Source: JBBDWR01 sp040902745
Lineage (GTDB): Bacteria; Actinomycetota; UBA4738; HRBIN12
Assembly (NCBI GenBank): GCA_040902745.1
Contig: JBBDWR010000013.1
Coordinates: 248,001 to 312,000, forward strand
Length of the DNA: 64,000 nucleotides
Direction: 5' to 3'
Below the pieces are notes generated by a model. It was given only the letters and a program-made list of their open reading frames with translations, was not told the DNA's origin and ran no database searches. Position numbers and translations under genes: made by a program. Numbering within the stretch: position 1 is the stretch's first letter; every line of letters starts with the position of its first letter. Shown one piece after another: positions 7,244-15,881 of the stretch.

Positions 7244-7414
7244 TGGGGCGCCGACGGATCGGTAAGGGTCGTCCACGATCGGCATCGGTGCGGGTTGTTC
7301 CCACGGGAGACGTGGCGGCGGATCATCGAGGACGCCGGTTTCCGCCCCGAAGGGCGAGAGATGAAGATCGACGGACGGCAGGGCGTCGCGTTCGTGGCGG
7401 TTCGGCCCGGCTGA
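7244..7414 (+). pseudogene. Remnant 3' end of a SAM-dependent methyltransferase
   Basis: An open stretch after two stops (7238-7243) ends at TGA 7412-7414 and encodes a C-terminus of the form VVHDRHRCGLFPRETW, then RRIIEDAGF, then GVAFVAVRP. This resembles the tail of class I methyltransferases that read D-R-H-x-x-G-L-F-x-R-x-x-W-L-x-L-L-x-x-A-G-F. No start codon with a ribosome binding site and no SAM-binding motif precede it, so it looks like a decayed gene end. The rest of the 7112-7417 region holds the rplI hairpin and nothing else I can support. Confidence 0.4.
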
Positions 7415-7417
7415 GCG

Positions 7418-7684
7418 TCAGGAAGCCAGACGGCCAGACTCGGGGAGCCACTCCGGTTTGAGCGAACCGAGCTGAGTGATCGCCGCGGGGTCCATACGCT
7501 CCTCCAGCCAGTCCAGGAGGTAGTCGCGCCCGGGGACCTCGGTTTCGCCCCGGTCCTCTCCGGCGGGACCGATCACGCGGACCCGGTCGTCGTAGGCACG
7601 CCCGTACCAGTCCATGTGTGCGGCGCGTCGGCGGACCTGCCAGATGCGCCCCAGTCGATCGGTGAGTTTGAGCGTCTCGGTCAT
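7418..7684 (-). CDS. Small conserved hypothetical protein
   Basis: The 88-residue soluble protein begins MTETLKLTDRLGRIWQVRRRA, has an aromatic HMDWYGRAYDDRVRVIGP segment and ends near PEWLPESGRLAS. The ATG has a clear GGAGGG box ten bases upstream, which supports real translation. I do not recognise the family. It faces away from pilT, with about 215 bp between the two starts. Confidence 0.55.
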   Translation of the reverse strand: MTETLKLTDRLGRIWQVRRRAAHMDWYGRAYDDRVRVIGPAGEDRGETEVPGRDYLLDWLEERMDPAAITQLGSLKPEWLPESGRLAS

Positions 7685-7847
7685 CGCGCGTTTCCCTCCG
7701 GTCTCGTCGTGCCTGCGCCGTGCTTGCGGCCGGCCCCCGGGGAAGTCGGCAGAAAGCAGCTGCCCGGGCCGGAACGACAGCAGTGTAATTCATGCGGGGC
7801 GACCTGCGTGGACGAGCGCCGAGGCGCGGCAGCCTCAAGCATGGACG

Positions 7848-7899
7848 GCAGGCGCCGAAAGTCCTCTTAGGGAGCCGTACGGCTAAGGAACGAGCCTGC
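7848..7899 (+). promoter_or_regulatory. Structured leader that can hide the pilT ribosome binding site
   Basis: An outer stem GCAGGC (7848-7853) with GCCTGC (7894-7899) closes directly against the ATG. Inside it, CTTAG (7866-7870) pairs with CTAAG (7883-7887), which includes part of the AAGGA Shine-Dalgarno at 7885-7889. TCCT (7862-7865) could pair with AGGA as an alternative. The architecture suggests translational control. I could not match it to a known riboswitch class. Confidence 0.35.
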
Positions 7900-9012
7900 A
7901 TGGATGTCACAGATCTGCTCAGCTACGCCGTCGAACGCAGGGCGAGCGACCTGCACCTGTCCGCGGGGAACGTGCCGTTCATCCGCGTCGACGGAGAGCT
8001 GCTGCCTGCACCGTTCCCCGTGCTGGAACCCAACGACACTCGCGCCGCCGCGGAGGCGCTCCTTCCACCCCACAAAGCGGAGGAGTTCGCCGCCACGAAG
8101 GAGGCGGACTTCGCCTACACGCTGGAGGGCGTCGGCCGCTTCCGCGTGAACGTGCTCCGCGATCGCGGCGCCGTCGGACTCGCCGTCCGATGGGTCAGCG
8201 GCGAAGGGCTCACCTTCGACGAGCTCCGCCTGCCCCCCGTGATCCAGTCCCTCGCCGATGCCCGGCGCGGCCTCGTACTCGTGACCGGTCCGACCGGTGC
8301 TGGTAAGACGACGACTATCGCGTCGATGATCGGCTTCGTGAACCGCACTCGGCGTGCCCACATCATCACGATCGAGGATCCGATCGAGGTGCTGCATCAC
8401 GACGACCTGTCCGTGATCCGCCAGCGCGAGATCGGACCCGACACCTCGTCCTACGCCACCGGCCTGCGCCAGGTGCTCCGCCAGGATCCGGACGTGATCT
8501 TCCTAGGCGAGATCCGTGATCCCGACGCGGCGATGGCCGCGATCCAAGCCGCCCAGACGGGCCACTTGGTCCTGTCGACGATGCACACGATCGACGCAGC
8601 AGAGACGATCGACCGCATCCTCGAGCTCTTCCCAGCGAAGCAGCATCTGCAGGTGCGCGCATCGTTCGCCGGCGCCCTGCGCGGCATCGTGTCGCAGCGG
8701 CTCCTCGAGCGGGTCGACGGCTCGGGTCGTGTTCCCGCGGTCGAGGTGCTGTTGAACACCGGACGCGTGACCGACCGGATCCTCGATCCCGAGGCCACGG
8801 GGGAACTCACCGACGTGATCGCGGAGAGCTCCTTCGACGGGATGCAGACATTCGATCAGCACCTTCTCGAACTCGTGCGCACCAACCTCGTGTCCGAGGA
8901 AGACGCTCGCGCAGTCGCCACGAACCCGCACGATCTCGGACTCGCGTTGGCGGCAACGATGCCCGACACGCCTCTCGCGCCCGACACGAGCCAGGTCCGA
9001 GAAGGGGTCTGA
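7900..9012 (+). CDS. pilT: PilT-type twitching/retraction ATPase
   Basis: This 370-residue secretion-type ATPase has an N-terminal PAS-like domain (ASDLHLSAG ... FIRVDGELL), Walker A GPTGAGKTTT near residue 130, Asp box ITIEDPIE, Walker B VIFLGEIRD, and the His box HLVLSTMHT. It lacks the long N-domain and tetracysteine of PilB/GspE and fits PilT, which powers pilus depolymerisation. The start at 7900 aligns with PilT N-termini and has AAGGA upstream. No other pilus genes are in the window. The large zinc-ribbon/ATPase gene follows one base after the stop, so the two are probably co-transcribed. Confidence 0.9.
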   Translation: MDVTDLLSYAVERRASDLHLSAGNVPFIRVDGELLPAPFPVLEPNDTRAAAEALLPPHKAEEFAATKEADFAYTLEGVGRFRVNVLRDRGAVGLAVRWVSGEGLTFDELRLPPVIQSLADARRGLVLVTGPTGAGKTTTIASMIGFVNRTRRAHIITIEDPIEVLHHDDLSVIRQREIGPDTSSYATGLRQVLRQDPDVIFLGEIRDPDAAMAAIQAAQTGHLVLSTMHTIDAAETIDRILELFPAKQHLQVRASFAGALRGIVSQRLLERVDGSGRVPAVEVLLNTGRVTDRILDPEATGELTDVIAESSFDGMQTFDQHLLELVRTNLVSEEDARAVATNPHDLGLALAATMPDTPLAPDTSQVREGV

Positions 9013-9013
9013 C

Positions 9014-12000
9014 GTGGTCGAACGGGGGGAACAGGTTTCGCAGACCGTGGCGCAGACCACGGTCAACTGTCCGGCCTGCTCGGAGGAGAACTCCAGGGAC
9101 GCACGCTTCTGTCAACGGTGTGGCACGCAGCTCCCCGACTACCAGGAACCCGTCGCTCAGACGGTGACGCAGGTCCGAGCGGTCACCGTGGCGACGGCGC
9201 GCCTGCGTGGCGGAGCGGACGTAACCGAGCGGAGTAGGCGGCACGTCCGCAGCAAGATCCGCGGAGTGTTCGAGCGCCACGGTGCGGCAGCGCGTGCAGA
9301 CGAGGACGGCCTCGTGGTGGCGGTGTTCGGCTCCACGGCCGCGCACGGCAACGGTGCGCTTCGGGCGGCGCGAGCCGCGGCCGAGATCCGTGACGAGATC
9401 GCAGACCTGCAAGCCCCACTCTTCCGCGCAGGGGAACCGGAAGTCTCGATCGCGATCGGTCTCGCGATCGAACAGGTGCTGGGGGACGCTGAGGCTGCCC
9501 CGATCGAGGCCGCTCTCGCGCTGGCAGACGTCGCGGCCGACGGCGAGGTCCTTCTCAGCTCGGAGGCGCACCGGCTCGCCGGTCCGGCGTCCGTCGAGGC
9601 CGAACCTTCGCGCAGCGCGGAGTCCGGCGCTACCCCCGACGACCAACCTCGCGAGCAGGCCGACGAGGAGGCGGACGCATCGAGCTCTCCCGGACCGGAC
9701 GACGTCGATCCGCTCGAAGCACTCGAGAGCGCGCTGGTGGACGAGGACGAAGAGCAGGACGACGAGGGATCGCCACCGGAGGGATCGCCACCGGAGGGAT
9801 CGTCAGACGACGCGCCAGCGGCTCCCGCTTCCGAGGACGATCTCTCGGCCGTCGACTCCGAGGAACAGGAACCGCCGATGCGCCTGCTGTCGGTCGTGTC
9901 GGCAGTCGCAGGCCAGGCACCGTCCGTGCGCTCTCCGATCGTCGGCCGCGATGTCGAGCGGGTCGCACTGCGCGAGCTGTTCGAGCGTGCGATCGAGGAG
10001 CGGGCATGTCTTCCCGTCGTCGTGCTCGGCAGCCCAGGCGTGGGCAAGACACGACTGGCCGAGGCACTGATCGGGTGGGCCCAGGAGTCCCACGACGCCA
10101 CGGCCATCAGGATCCGGTGTCGTGACGCTTCCGAGGGTGGCGCAGCATGGCCGCTCGCCGACCTAGTGGAGCAGGCGATCGGCGCGATCCCCGGCGACAG
10201 CGCTGATGAGGTGCGCGCCGCCTTGCAGCGCGCGGTCGCTTCCGAGCCCGATTCCTCGTCCATCGTCGAACGGCTCTCACAGATACTCGCCCTTCCGGAC
10301 GGCCGCGCGATCGTCGAGGAGACCGCGTGGGCGATCCGACGACTCCTCGAGGCAGTTGCGCGAGTGCACCCGGTGATCGTCCACGTCGACGACGGTGACG
10401 GCGCAGATGCGTCGTTCGCCCGGTTCCTGCGGACGGCCACGTCGCGGATCGGCGGAGCGGTCGTTCTGCTCGCCAGCGGACGCTCAGATCCCTTGCACGG
10501 AACCGCAGGGCAAGAGGGTGTGATGACGATCACGCTTGAGCCTCTCGACCGCGATGGCGTGGCGGAGTTGGTGGAACACCTCGTCGGCCGCACCGCGTTC
10601 GGCGAGCGCGCACAGCAACGCGTCGCGGCCGCGACCGGCGGCAATCCTTTCCTCGTCGAACAGCTCACGTTCATGCTGATCGACGAAGGACTCCTGAGCT
10701 GGGATGAAGGCCGCTGGATACCGACCACCGACCTTTCCACGATGCCCACTCCCCCGAACGTTGCTGCGCTGCTCGACGCCCGCCTGCAAGGGTTGGGAGC
10801 GGAGGAGCGCGTGGTGCTCGAGCGGCTCGCCGTTGCAGGTGACCGGATCCCCTGGGACGCGGTCGAGGCGGTCGTCCCCGAGGACCTTCGTCGATCCGCC
10901 GGTGATCACGTCGGATCGCTCGTACGCAAGCAACTGCTTCGCATCTCCGAAGTCCCGGGAGACGACACCGTCGAGCTCTGTCATGTTTTCGTCCGGGAGG
11001 CGGCCGCCCGCAGCGCGTCGTCGCAGGTTCGCGCCACCGTGATGGCCGCGTCGGCTCGATACCTCGAGGCTTCGGCAGGGGACCGATCCGACCGCTACGA
11101 CGAAGGCATCGGAGCCGCGCTCGAGCGCGCGTTCCGAGCACACAGCGGCCTGGGAACGGTTGACGAGACGACGCGTCAGCTCGCACGACAGGCGGCTGAC
11201 CGTCTCGATGCGGCGGGGGCGCGAGCGGCCGACCTCGGGGATGCCAACGGCGGGTTCCAACTCGCTCAGCGTGCGTCGTCGCTGATCCCGCGGGATGACG
11301 CCCGGCGTCCGGAACTCCTGCTGCGCGCTGCGCTCGCCTTGGGTGATCTCGGGCAGCACGCCCGGGCGGACGCGCTCCTGACGGAAACGGCACATGCAGC
11401 CCGCGCGGCGGGCGAACGCGGTGCGGAGTGGCGGGCAAAGGTGCTCCGGGCACGCATCGTGGCCGAGAGCGGATCCGAGCGAACGGCGCTGGAGACGGCG
11501 CGTCGTCGCGCCGACCGCTCGATCGCCGTCTTCCGCGAGCTCGGAGACGACTGGGGCCTGGCGTGGGCGTGGTCGCTCTCGGCGTACGTCCACCTGTGCC
11601 GCGGGCACGCGTCGGCCTACGCGACCTCCGCCGGGCTGGCTGCGCAAGCGGCCCGTCGCGCGGGAAAGAACCGCGAGGAGGCGAACGCCCTCCGTGATCT
11701 CGTCCGCGCACTCGGTGACGGACCTGCCCCCCTCGAAGAGGTGGCCTCCAGACTTGCGGGGATCGTCGATCGACATGGAGACGAGTTCCGGGTCGTCGGG
11801 CAGGAGGCGCTCGGCGTCCTAGCGATGGTCCAGGCCGACCGCGGCCGGCTCGACGAGGCTCGGGCAGCCGATGACAAGGCCTCGACGATCGTCGCGGACC
11901 TCGGCTTGGATCGAGATCTCGCCGTCCGAGGAGAGCGCTCCGGTACGGTGCGGATGCTCGTCGGAGACGTCGAAGGCGCGGAGCATGACCTTCGGGAAGG

Positions 12001-12841
12001 ACTCGATCTCGCGGAGCGAGCGGACGACGATGCGACGACAGCCAGGATCGCCGCCGCGCTGGCGCACGTCCTCGAGGATCGCGGCAACTATGGTGACGCG
12101 GTCCGCCTGACGGAGATCGCCGAGCAACACGCTCCGATGCACGACATCGTCGCGCGGGTGCGGTGGCGCACGGCGCGCGCTCGAGCGCTCGCGCACGGGG
12201 GCAGTCTCTCGCAGGCCAACGTGCTCGCCCGGGAAGCGGTCCGGCTCGCCGACCAGACCGATCATGCGGAGCTGCGGGCGACCGCGTTGGTGGAGCTTGC
12301 AGAGGTGTTGCGGCTCACCGGACGCCGCAACGAGGCGGTGCCGTTGGTCCGACGGGCGCTCCGTGCGTTCACGCGCAAGGGAGCCGACGTTCGGGCGGCG
12401 CGGGCACGCCGCCTCCTGGAGGAACTCGACCCCGCGAACGATCCCGAGCGAGACGGGAGGGCACCCGAACCCGATGCACCGGGAGGGGACGCCGGGAACG
12501 CTCGGTCGGGGGGTGTGCCATCCACCTCGGCGATCGTGGAGGCGCCGTCCGTGGAGTACGCGCAGGTGGCGTCCGATCCCGGTCTCGCCGTCGGCGGCAT
12601 GCCCAAAGCCCCGGACGTCCCAGCCGATCCGTCCGGTCCCGGCTCCGATTCCGCCGTGACTCCCACCGCTTTGGCCGGCCTCGGTCAACCGCTCGAGGAT
12701 CCCTTTCGACGGGAGCTTTCGGCGCTTAACCCAGATGAGCCCGTAGCAACGGCCCAACCCGATCCGCAGGACGCCGATGTCGCACCGTCATCCGATGAGG
12801 GCGAGAAGGTCAAGGGGCGCAAGGGCATCCGATTCTGGTAA
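9014..12841 (+). CDS. Zinc-ribbon, degenerate adenylate-cyclase-like, STAND ATPase, TPR protein
   Basis: This is a 1275-residue multidomain protein. A zinc ribbon (C19, C22, C33, C36) is followed by a class III cyclase-like domain at about 52-190 (VAVFGSTAAHGNGALRAARAA, SIAIGLAIEQVLGD). Where active cyclases read F-A-D-x-x-G/S-x-T this protein reads VATARLRGGADV, so the metal-binding aspartate is missing. An acidic, Pro/Ser-rich linker (with EGSPPEGSPPEGS) leads to a STAND-type NTPase (Walker A GSPGVGKTRL at about 338) and helical TPR-like repeats. The last 150 residues are low complexity and end in KGRKGIRFW. The family is known from actinobacterial signalling. Adjacency to pilT suggests a link to pilus control, but this is inference. 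Confidence 0.75.
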   Translation: MVERGEQVSQTVAQTTVNCPACSEENSRDARFCQRCGTQLPDYQEPVAQTVTQVRAVTVATARLRGGADVTERSRRHVRSKIRGVFERHGAAARADEDGLVVAVFGSTAAHGNGALRAARAAAEIRDEIADLQAPLFRAGEPEVSIAIGLAIEQVLGDAEAAPIEAALALADVAADGEVLLSSEAHRLAGPASVEAEPSRSAESGATPDDQPREQADEEADASSSPGPDDVDPLEALESALVDEDEEQDDEGSPPEGSPPEGSSDDAPAAPASEDDLSAVDSEEQEPPMRLLSVVSAVAGQAPSVRSPIVGRDVERVALRELFERAIEERACLPVVVLGSPGVGKTRLAEALIGWAQESHDATAIRIRCRDASEGGAAWPLADLVEQAIGAIPGDSADEVRAALQRAVASEPDSSSIVERLSQILALPDGRAIVEETAWAIRRLLEAVARVHPVIVHVDDGDGADASFARFLRTATSRIGGAVVLLASGRSDPLHGTAGQEGVMTITLEPLDRDGVAELVEHLVGRTAFGERAQQRVAAATGGNPFLVEQLTFMLIDEGLLSWDEGRWIPTTDLSTMPTPPNVAALLDARLQGLGAEERVVLERLAVAGDRIPWDAVEAVVPEDLRRSAGDHVGSLVRKQLLRISEVPGDDTVELCHVFVREAAARSASSQVRATVMAASARYLEASAGDRSDRYDEGIGAALERAFRAHSGLGTVDETTRQLARQAADRLDAAGARAADLGDANGGFQLAQRASSLIPRDDARRPELLLRAALALGDLGQHARADALLTETAHAARAAGERGAEWRAKVLRARIVAESGSERTALETARRRADRSIAVFRELGDDWGLAWAWSLSAYVHLCRGHASAYATSAGLAAQAARRAGKNREEANALRDLVRALGDGPAPLEEVASRLAGIVDRHGDEFRVVGQEALGVLAMVQADRGRLDEARAADDKASTIVADLGLDRDLAVRGERSGTVRMLVGDVEGAEHDLREGLDLAERADDDATTARIAAALAHVLEDRGNYGDAVRLTEIAEQHAPMHDIVARVRWRTARARALAHGGSLSQANVLAREAVRLADQTDHAELRATALVELAEVLRLTGRRNEAVPLVRRALRAFTRKGADVRAARARRLLEELDPANDPERDGRAPEPDAPGGDAGNARSGGVPSTSAIVEAPSVEYAQVASDPGLAVGGMPKAPDVPADPSGPGSDSAVTPTALAGLGQPLEDPFRRELSALNPDEPVATAQPDPQDADVAPSSDEGEKVKGRKGIRFW

Positions 12842-13090
12842 CTCATTCCAGGGGATCCCCGACGCCAGAGGGGCCGGGTCGGGGGAGCGACACGGGAATG
12901 TCACCCATGTGATTCAACATGTCTCCACAGGGTTTTCCCCAGCGATCTGCGCAGGTGGAGGCGGGAGTGACAAGAAACTTCGAGGTGCGACCGGCGGTCG
13001 GGGATTTCCCCAGGGTTCTCCGATGCTTGGCTGCCACCGCGGCGGCTAGCCTCCCCCGGTCGCAGGTATCCGGTCGAAGGGGGAGGGCGC
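12842..13090. promoter_or_regulatory. Intergenic region upstream of dnaB
   Basis: This 249-bp gap holds no supportable gene. It contains two similar words, GTTTTCCCCAG and GATTTCCCCAG, about 70 bases apart, and the dnaB ribosome binding site (GGGGGAGGG just before GTG 13091). No clear sigma-70 promoter is visible. Confidence 0.35.
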
Positions 13091-14443
13091 GTGGTTCGGG
13101 CCGCTGACGATATCTCCCGCCTGCGCTCCGAGCGCGTGCCGCCGCAGAACGTCGAGGCTGAGCAATCGGTCCTCGGCGCGATGATGCTTTCCGGCGAGGC
13201 GATCGCCGATGCCGTCGAGGAACTGCATCCCGACGACTTCTACCGGAGCTCGCATCGGACGATCTACGACGCGATCCGGGGCATCTATGCCCACGGTGAT
13301 CCGGTCGACGTGATCACGGTCACCGAAGAACTCAAACGCCGCGGCGATCTCGAGCAGGTCGGCGGACCTTTGTACGTGCGCGATCTCGTCGATCAGGTTC
13401 CCACGCCGGCAGGAGCCGCCCATTACGCGCGGATCGTGTCGCAGGCGGCCCTGTTGCGCCGCTTGATCTCGGCCGCCGCCGACATCATGGATCTCGGCTA
13501 CTCCAGCCCCGAGGATCCCGAGGGCGTGGCCGACGAGGCCGAGCAACGGATCTACGATGTCGCTCGCCGCGAGGATAAGGATCAAGTGGCGCACGTGCGC
13601 GATCTGATCGACCGCGCGATGGTTGATCTCGAATCGATCCAGAATCGCGAGGCGCAGTACGCCGGCGTGCCCACGGGGTTTCGAGATCTCGATTCTTTGA
13701 TGTCGGGTTTACAGCCGGGCAACCTGATCGTGGTCGCGGCCCGTCCCGGCGTCGGCAAGTCGTCGTTCGTCACCAATCTCGCCCGCAACGTCTCGGTCGA
13801 CAGCAAGGCGCCGACGGCGATCTTCTCGTTGGAGATGGCGCGATGGGAGATCGGCATGCGCCTGCTGTGCAGCGAAGCCCGGGTGCCGTGGGATCGGATC
13901 CGCAACAAGCGCGTCGGCGCCGAGGATTGGCAGAACATCGTTCGGGCCGCCGAGAATCTCCACGACGCGCCGCTGTCGATCGTCGACTCGGGCAACGTGA
14001 CGATCGTCGACATCCGCGCGCGCGCTCGTCGGCTCGCCACGCGCAAGTCGGGGCTCGGCCTCATCATCGTCGACTACCTCCAGCTGATGTCCTCGCCCAA
14101 TCGTCGTGTCGACAACCGGCAGCAGGAGATCGCCGAGATAAGCCGCAGCCTCAAGCTGCTCGCCAAAGAACTCAGCATCCCCGTGATCGCTGTCTCCCAG
14201 CTCAACCGCGATCCCGAGCGGCGCCAGGACAAGCGTCCGCAGCTGTCCGATCTGCGGGAGTCGGGCGCGATCGAGCAGGACGCAGACGTCGTGATGTTCA
14301 TCCACCGCGACGACACCGACACCACCACCAAGGGGACGGCCGATCTGATCGTGGCCAAGCACCGCAACGGACCTACCGACACGATCCGCCTGGCGTTCTT
14401 GCCGAGCCTCACGCAGTTCCGTAACTACGCGCCCGGCGCGTAG
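13091..14443 (+). CDS. dnaB: Replicative DNA helicase
   Basis: The 450-residue hexameric fork helicase has the N-terminal DnaB domain (PPQNVEAEQSVLGAMM) and the RecA-like C-terminal domain with Walker A ARPGVGKSSF, Walker B LIIVDYLQLM, H4 region IAVSQLNR, and DLRESGAIEQDADVV with the arginine finger segment. There is no intein interruption, which is worth noting because dnaB is a frequent intein site in actinobacteria. The GTG start has a strong GGGGGAGGG box. It lies downstream of the ribosomal operon in the usual actinobacterial order, with pilT and the STAND gene inserted between them. Confidence 0.96.
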   Translation: MVRAADDISRLRSERVPPQNVEAEQSVLGAMMLSGEAIADAVEELHPDDFYRSSHRTIYDAIRGIYAHGDPVDVITVTEELKRRGDLEQVGGPLYVRDLVDQVPTPAGAAHYARIVSQAALLRRLISAAADIMDLGYSSPEDPEGVADEAEQRIYDVARREDKDQVAHVRDLIDRAMVDLESIQNREAQYAGVPTGFRDLDSLMSGLQPGNLIVVAARPGVGKSSFVTNLARNVSVDSKAPTAIFSLEMARWEIGMRLLCSEARVPWDRIRNKRVGAEDWQNIVRAAENLHDAPLSIVDSGNVTIVDIRARARRLATRKSGLGLIIVDYLQLMSSPNRRVDNRQQEIAEISRSLKLLAKELSIPVIAVSQLNRDPERRQDKRPQLSDLRESGAIEQDADVVMFIHRDDTDTTTKGTADLIVAKHRNGPTDTIRLAFLPSLTQFRNYAPGA

Positions 14444-14459
14444 GGCTATCGTCCGAGTC

Positions 14460-15167
14460 GTGTCGGGCCCCAGCGTGAGCCGCTCCGTCCCACCGGTCGA
14501 CCGCCGTCGCGTGCGGACGATCCTCGGACGGTTGCGCAAGCGGTTCGGTGCACTCGAGCCCCCGCGGCGATCGGGTCCCCTCGAGGAACTGATCCTCACG
14601 GTGCTCTCCCAACACACCAGCGACCGGAACGCCGAGCGGGCGTTCGAGTCCCTCCGAGGAGCGTTCCCGACCTGGGACGACGTGCTCGCTGCGTCGACGA
14701 CCGACCTCACAGAGGTGATCCGCTCCGGGGGCCTGGCGAACATCAAGGCGCCGAGGATCCAGGAGATCCTCCGCGAGATCCACGAGCGAGAGGGGTCTTG
14801 GGATGTGTCGTGGATGCGCGAGGCGACCGACGAGGACGTCCGCGCGTACCTGCTCTCGTTGCCGGGCGTCGGGCCGAAGACCGCAGCCGTCGTGCTTGCG
14901 TTCGCCCTCGGGCGCGATGCCCTCCCGGTGGACACCCACGTCTATCGCGTGACCCGGCGGCTCGGCTTGCTTCCCGCGGGGGCGAGCGCCGAATCGGCCG
15001 ATCGCCTGCTTCACGAGCTGGTGCCCGACGGGGCCCGGGCCCCCCTGCATGTCGGGCTGATCCGGCTCGGCCGGGAGATGTGCAAGGCCGGCAGGCCATT
15101 GTGCGGTGCCTGCCCCTTACAGGATCTGTGCCCTAGCGCGGACCCACCGGCTCATGGGGGTGCTTGA
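14460..15167 (+). CDS. nth: Endonuclease III (DNA glycosylase/AP lyase)
   Basis: The 235-residue base-excision-repair enzyme acts on oxidised pyrimidines. It has the helix-hairpin-helix LPGVGPKTAAVV with the catalytic Lys, the GPD-type loop PVDTHVYRV with the catalytic Asp, and a C-terminal 4Fe-4S cluster motif C-x6-C-x2-C-x5-C (CKAGRPLCGACPLQDLC). GTG 14460 gives an N-terminal extension of about 15 residues. A later start is possible, since a -10-like TATCGT just upstream suggests near-leaderless expression. Confidence 0.92.
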   Translation: MSGPSVSRSVPPVDRRRVRTILGRLRKRFGALEPPRRSGPLEELILTVLSQHTSDRNAERAFESLRGAFPTWDDVLAASTTDLTEVIRSGGLANIKAPRIQEILREIHEREGSWDVSWMREATDEDVRAYLLSLPGVGPKTAAVVLAFALGRDALPVDTHVYRVTRRLGLLPAGASAESADRLLHELVPDGARAPLHVGLIRLGREMCKAGRPLCGACPLQDLCPSADPPAHGGA

Positions 15168-15228
15168 GAGGGGTTCCTCGCCGTGGAAGCATCCTCGCGT
15201 GGTCCGTTCGGACCGAGGGGGGGCGGCC

Positions 15229-15655
15229 ATGCTGCTCGCACAAGAGACTGAGGGGGGCGGCCTGCCGGTCGCGTTCTGGATCATCTACGCGATCGTGCTC
15301 GTGGTCTACCTGGCGTCGTTCTGGGTGGTCTTCACGAAGGCGGGCAGGGCCGGGCTGGGCCGCGCTCATCCCCTTCTACAACATCTGGGTGCTGCTGGAG
15401 ATCGTCGGCAGGCCCGGCTGGTGGCTGATCCTGTACCTGATCCCGATCGCGAACATCATCGTATTGATCATCATCACGGTGGATCTCGCGAAGAGCTTCG
15501 GGAAGGGCACCGGGTTCGCGATCGGCTTGATCCTGCTGCCGATCATCTTCTATCCGGTACTGGCGTGGGGCGACGCGACGTATCGGGGCCCGGTGGGTCC
15601 ACTGGCAGGTTCCGCGGCGGTTCCACCGCCACCGCCACCCCCAGCGCACGCTTGA
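15229..15655 (+). pseudogene. DUF5684-like membrane protein, frameshifted
   Basis: From ATG 15229 (GAGGGGGG box) one frame encodes MLLAQETEGG, then a transmembrane segment and VVFTKAGRAG. From about 15348 the family pattern continues in the next frame (GWAALIPFYN, VLLEIVGRPGWW, DLAKSFGKGTGF, GDATYRGP). Removing one G from the GGG at 15347-15349 restores KAGRPGWAALIPFYN and a 141-residue protein with about four membrane segments and a proline-rich tail. It is either a sequencing or assembly error in a G run, or a real frameshift. Function unknown. Confidence 0.7.
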
Positions 15656-15672
15656 TCCGCGGCGCGTCGGTG

Positions 15673-15746
15673 TGGAGCGGGTGAGGGGAATCGGACCCCC
15701 GTCTCGAGCTTGGGAAGCTCGCGTTCTACCATTGAACTACACCCGC
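15673..15746 (-). tRNA. tRNA-Gly(CCC)
   Basis: The minus strand gives a full cloverleaf. The acceptor starts GCGGGTG and ends CACCCGC-T-CCA with CCA encoded. The D-arm is GTTCAATGGTAGAAC, the anticodon stem CGAGC/GCTCG has loop TTCCCAA (anticodon CCC), and the T-arm is GGGGGTCCGATTCCCC. It is 74 bases long including CCA. Confidence 0.95.
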
Positions 15747-15881
15747 ACGACCGCCCAGATGTGACGAGTCGAAGCCGGATTCTAGCGCGGCACGCACGGT
15801 CACGGCTCCGTGAGCTATGACTGTGCGGGCTTCGCCGACGGGACCGCGGGCGTCACCGGCCCCGGTATCCTTCCGAGCCTC

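Noticed and set aside
7900..9012. Type II secretion or PilB assembly ATPase
   Set aside because: It lacks the long N-terminal domain and the cysteine motif of GspE/PilB. The length and N-terminus fit PilT.
12842..13090. Chromosome origin suggested by TCCACAGG and TTTTCCCCA words before dnaB
   Set aside because: There are only isolated partial DnaA-box-like words, with no cluster, no AT-rich unwinding region and no dnaA or dnaN nearby.
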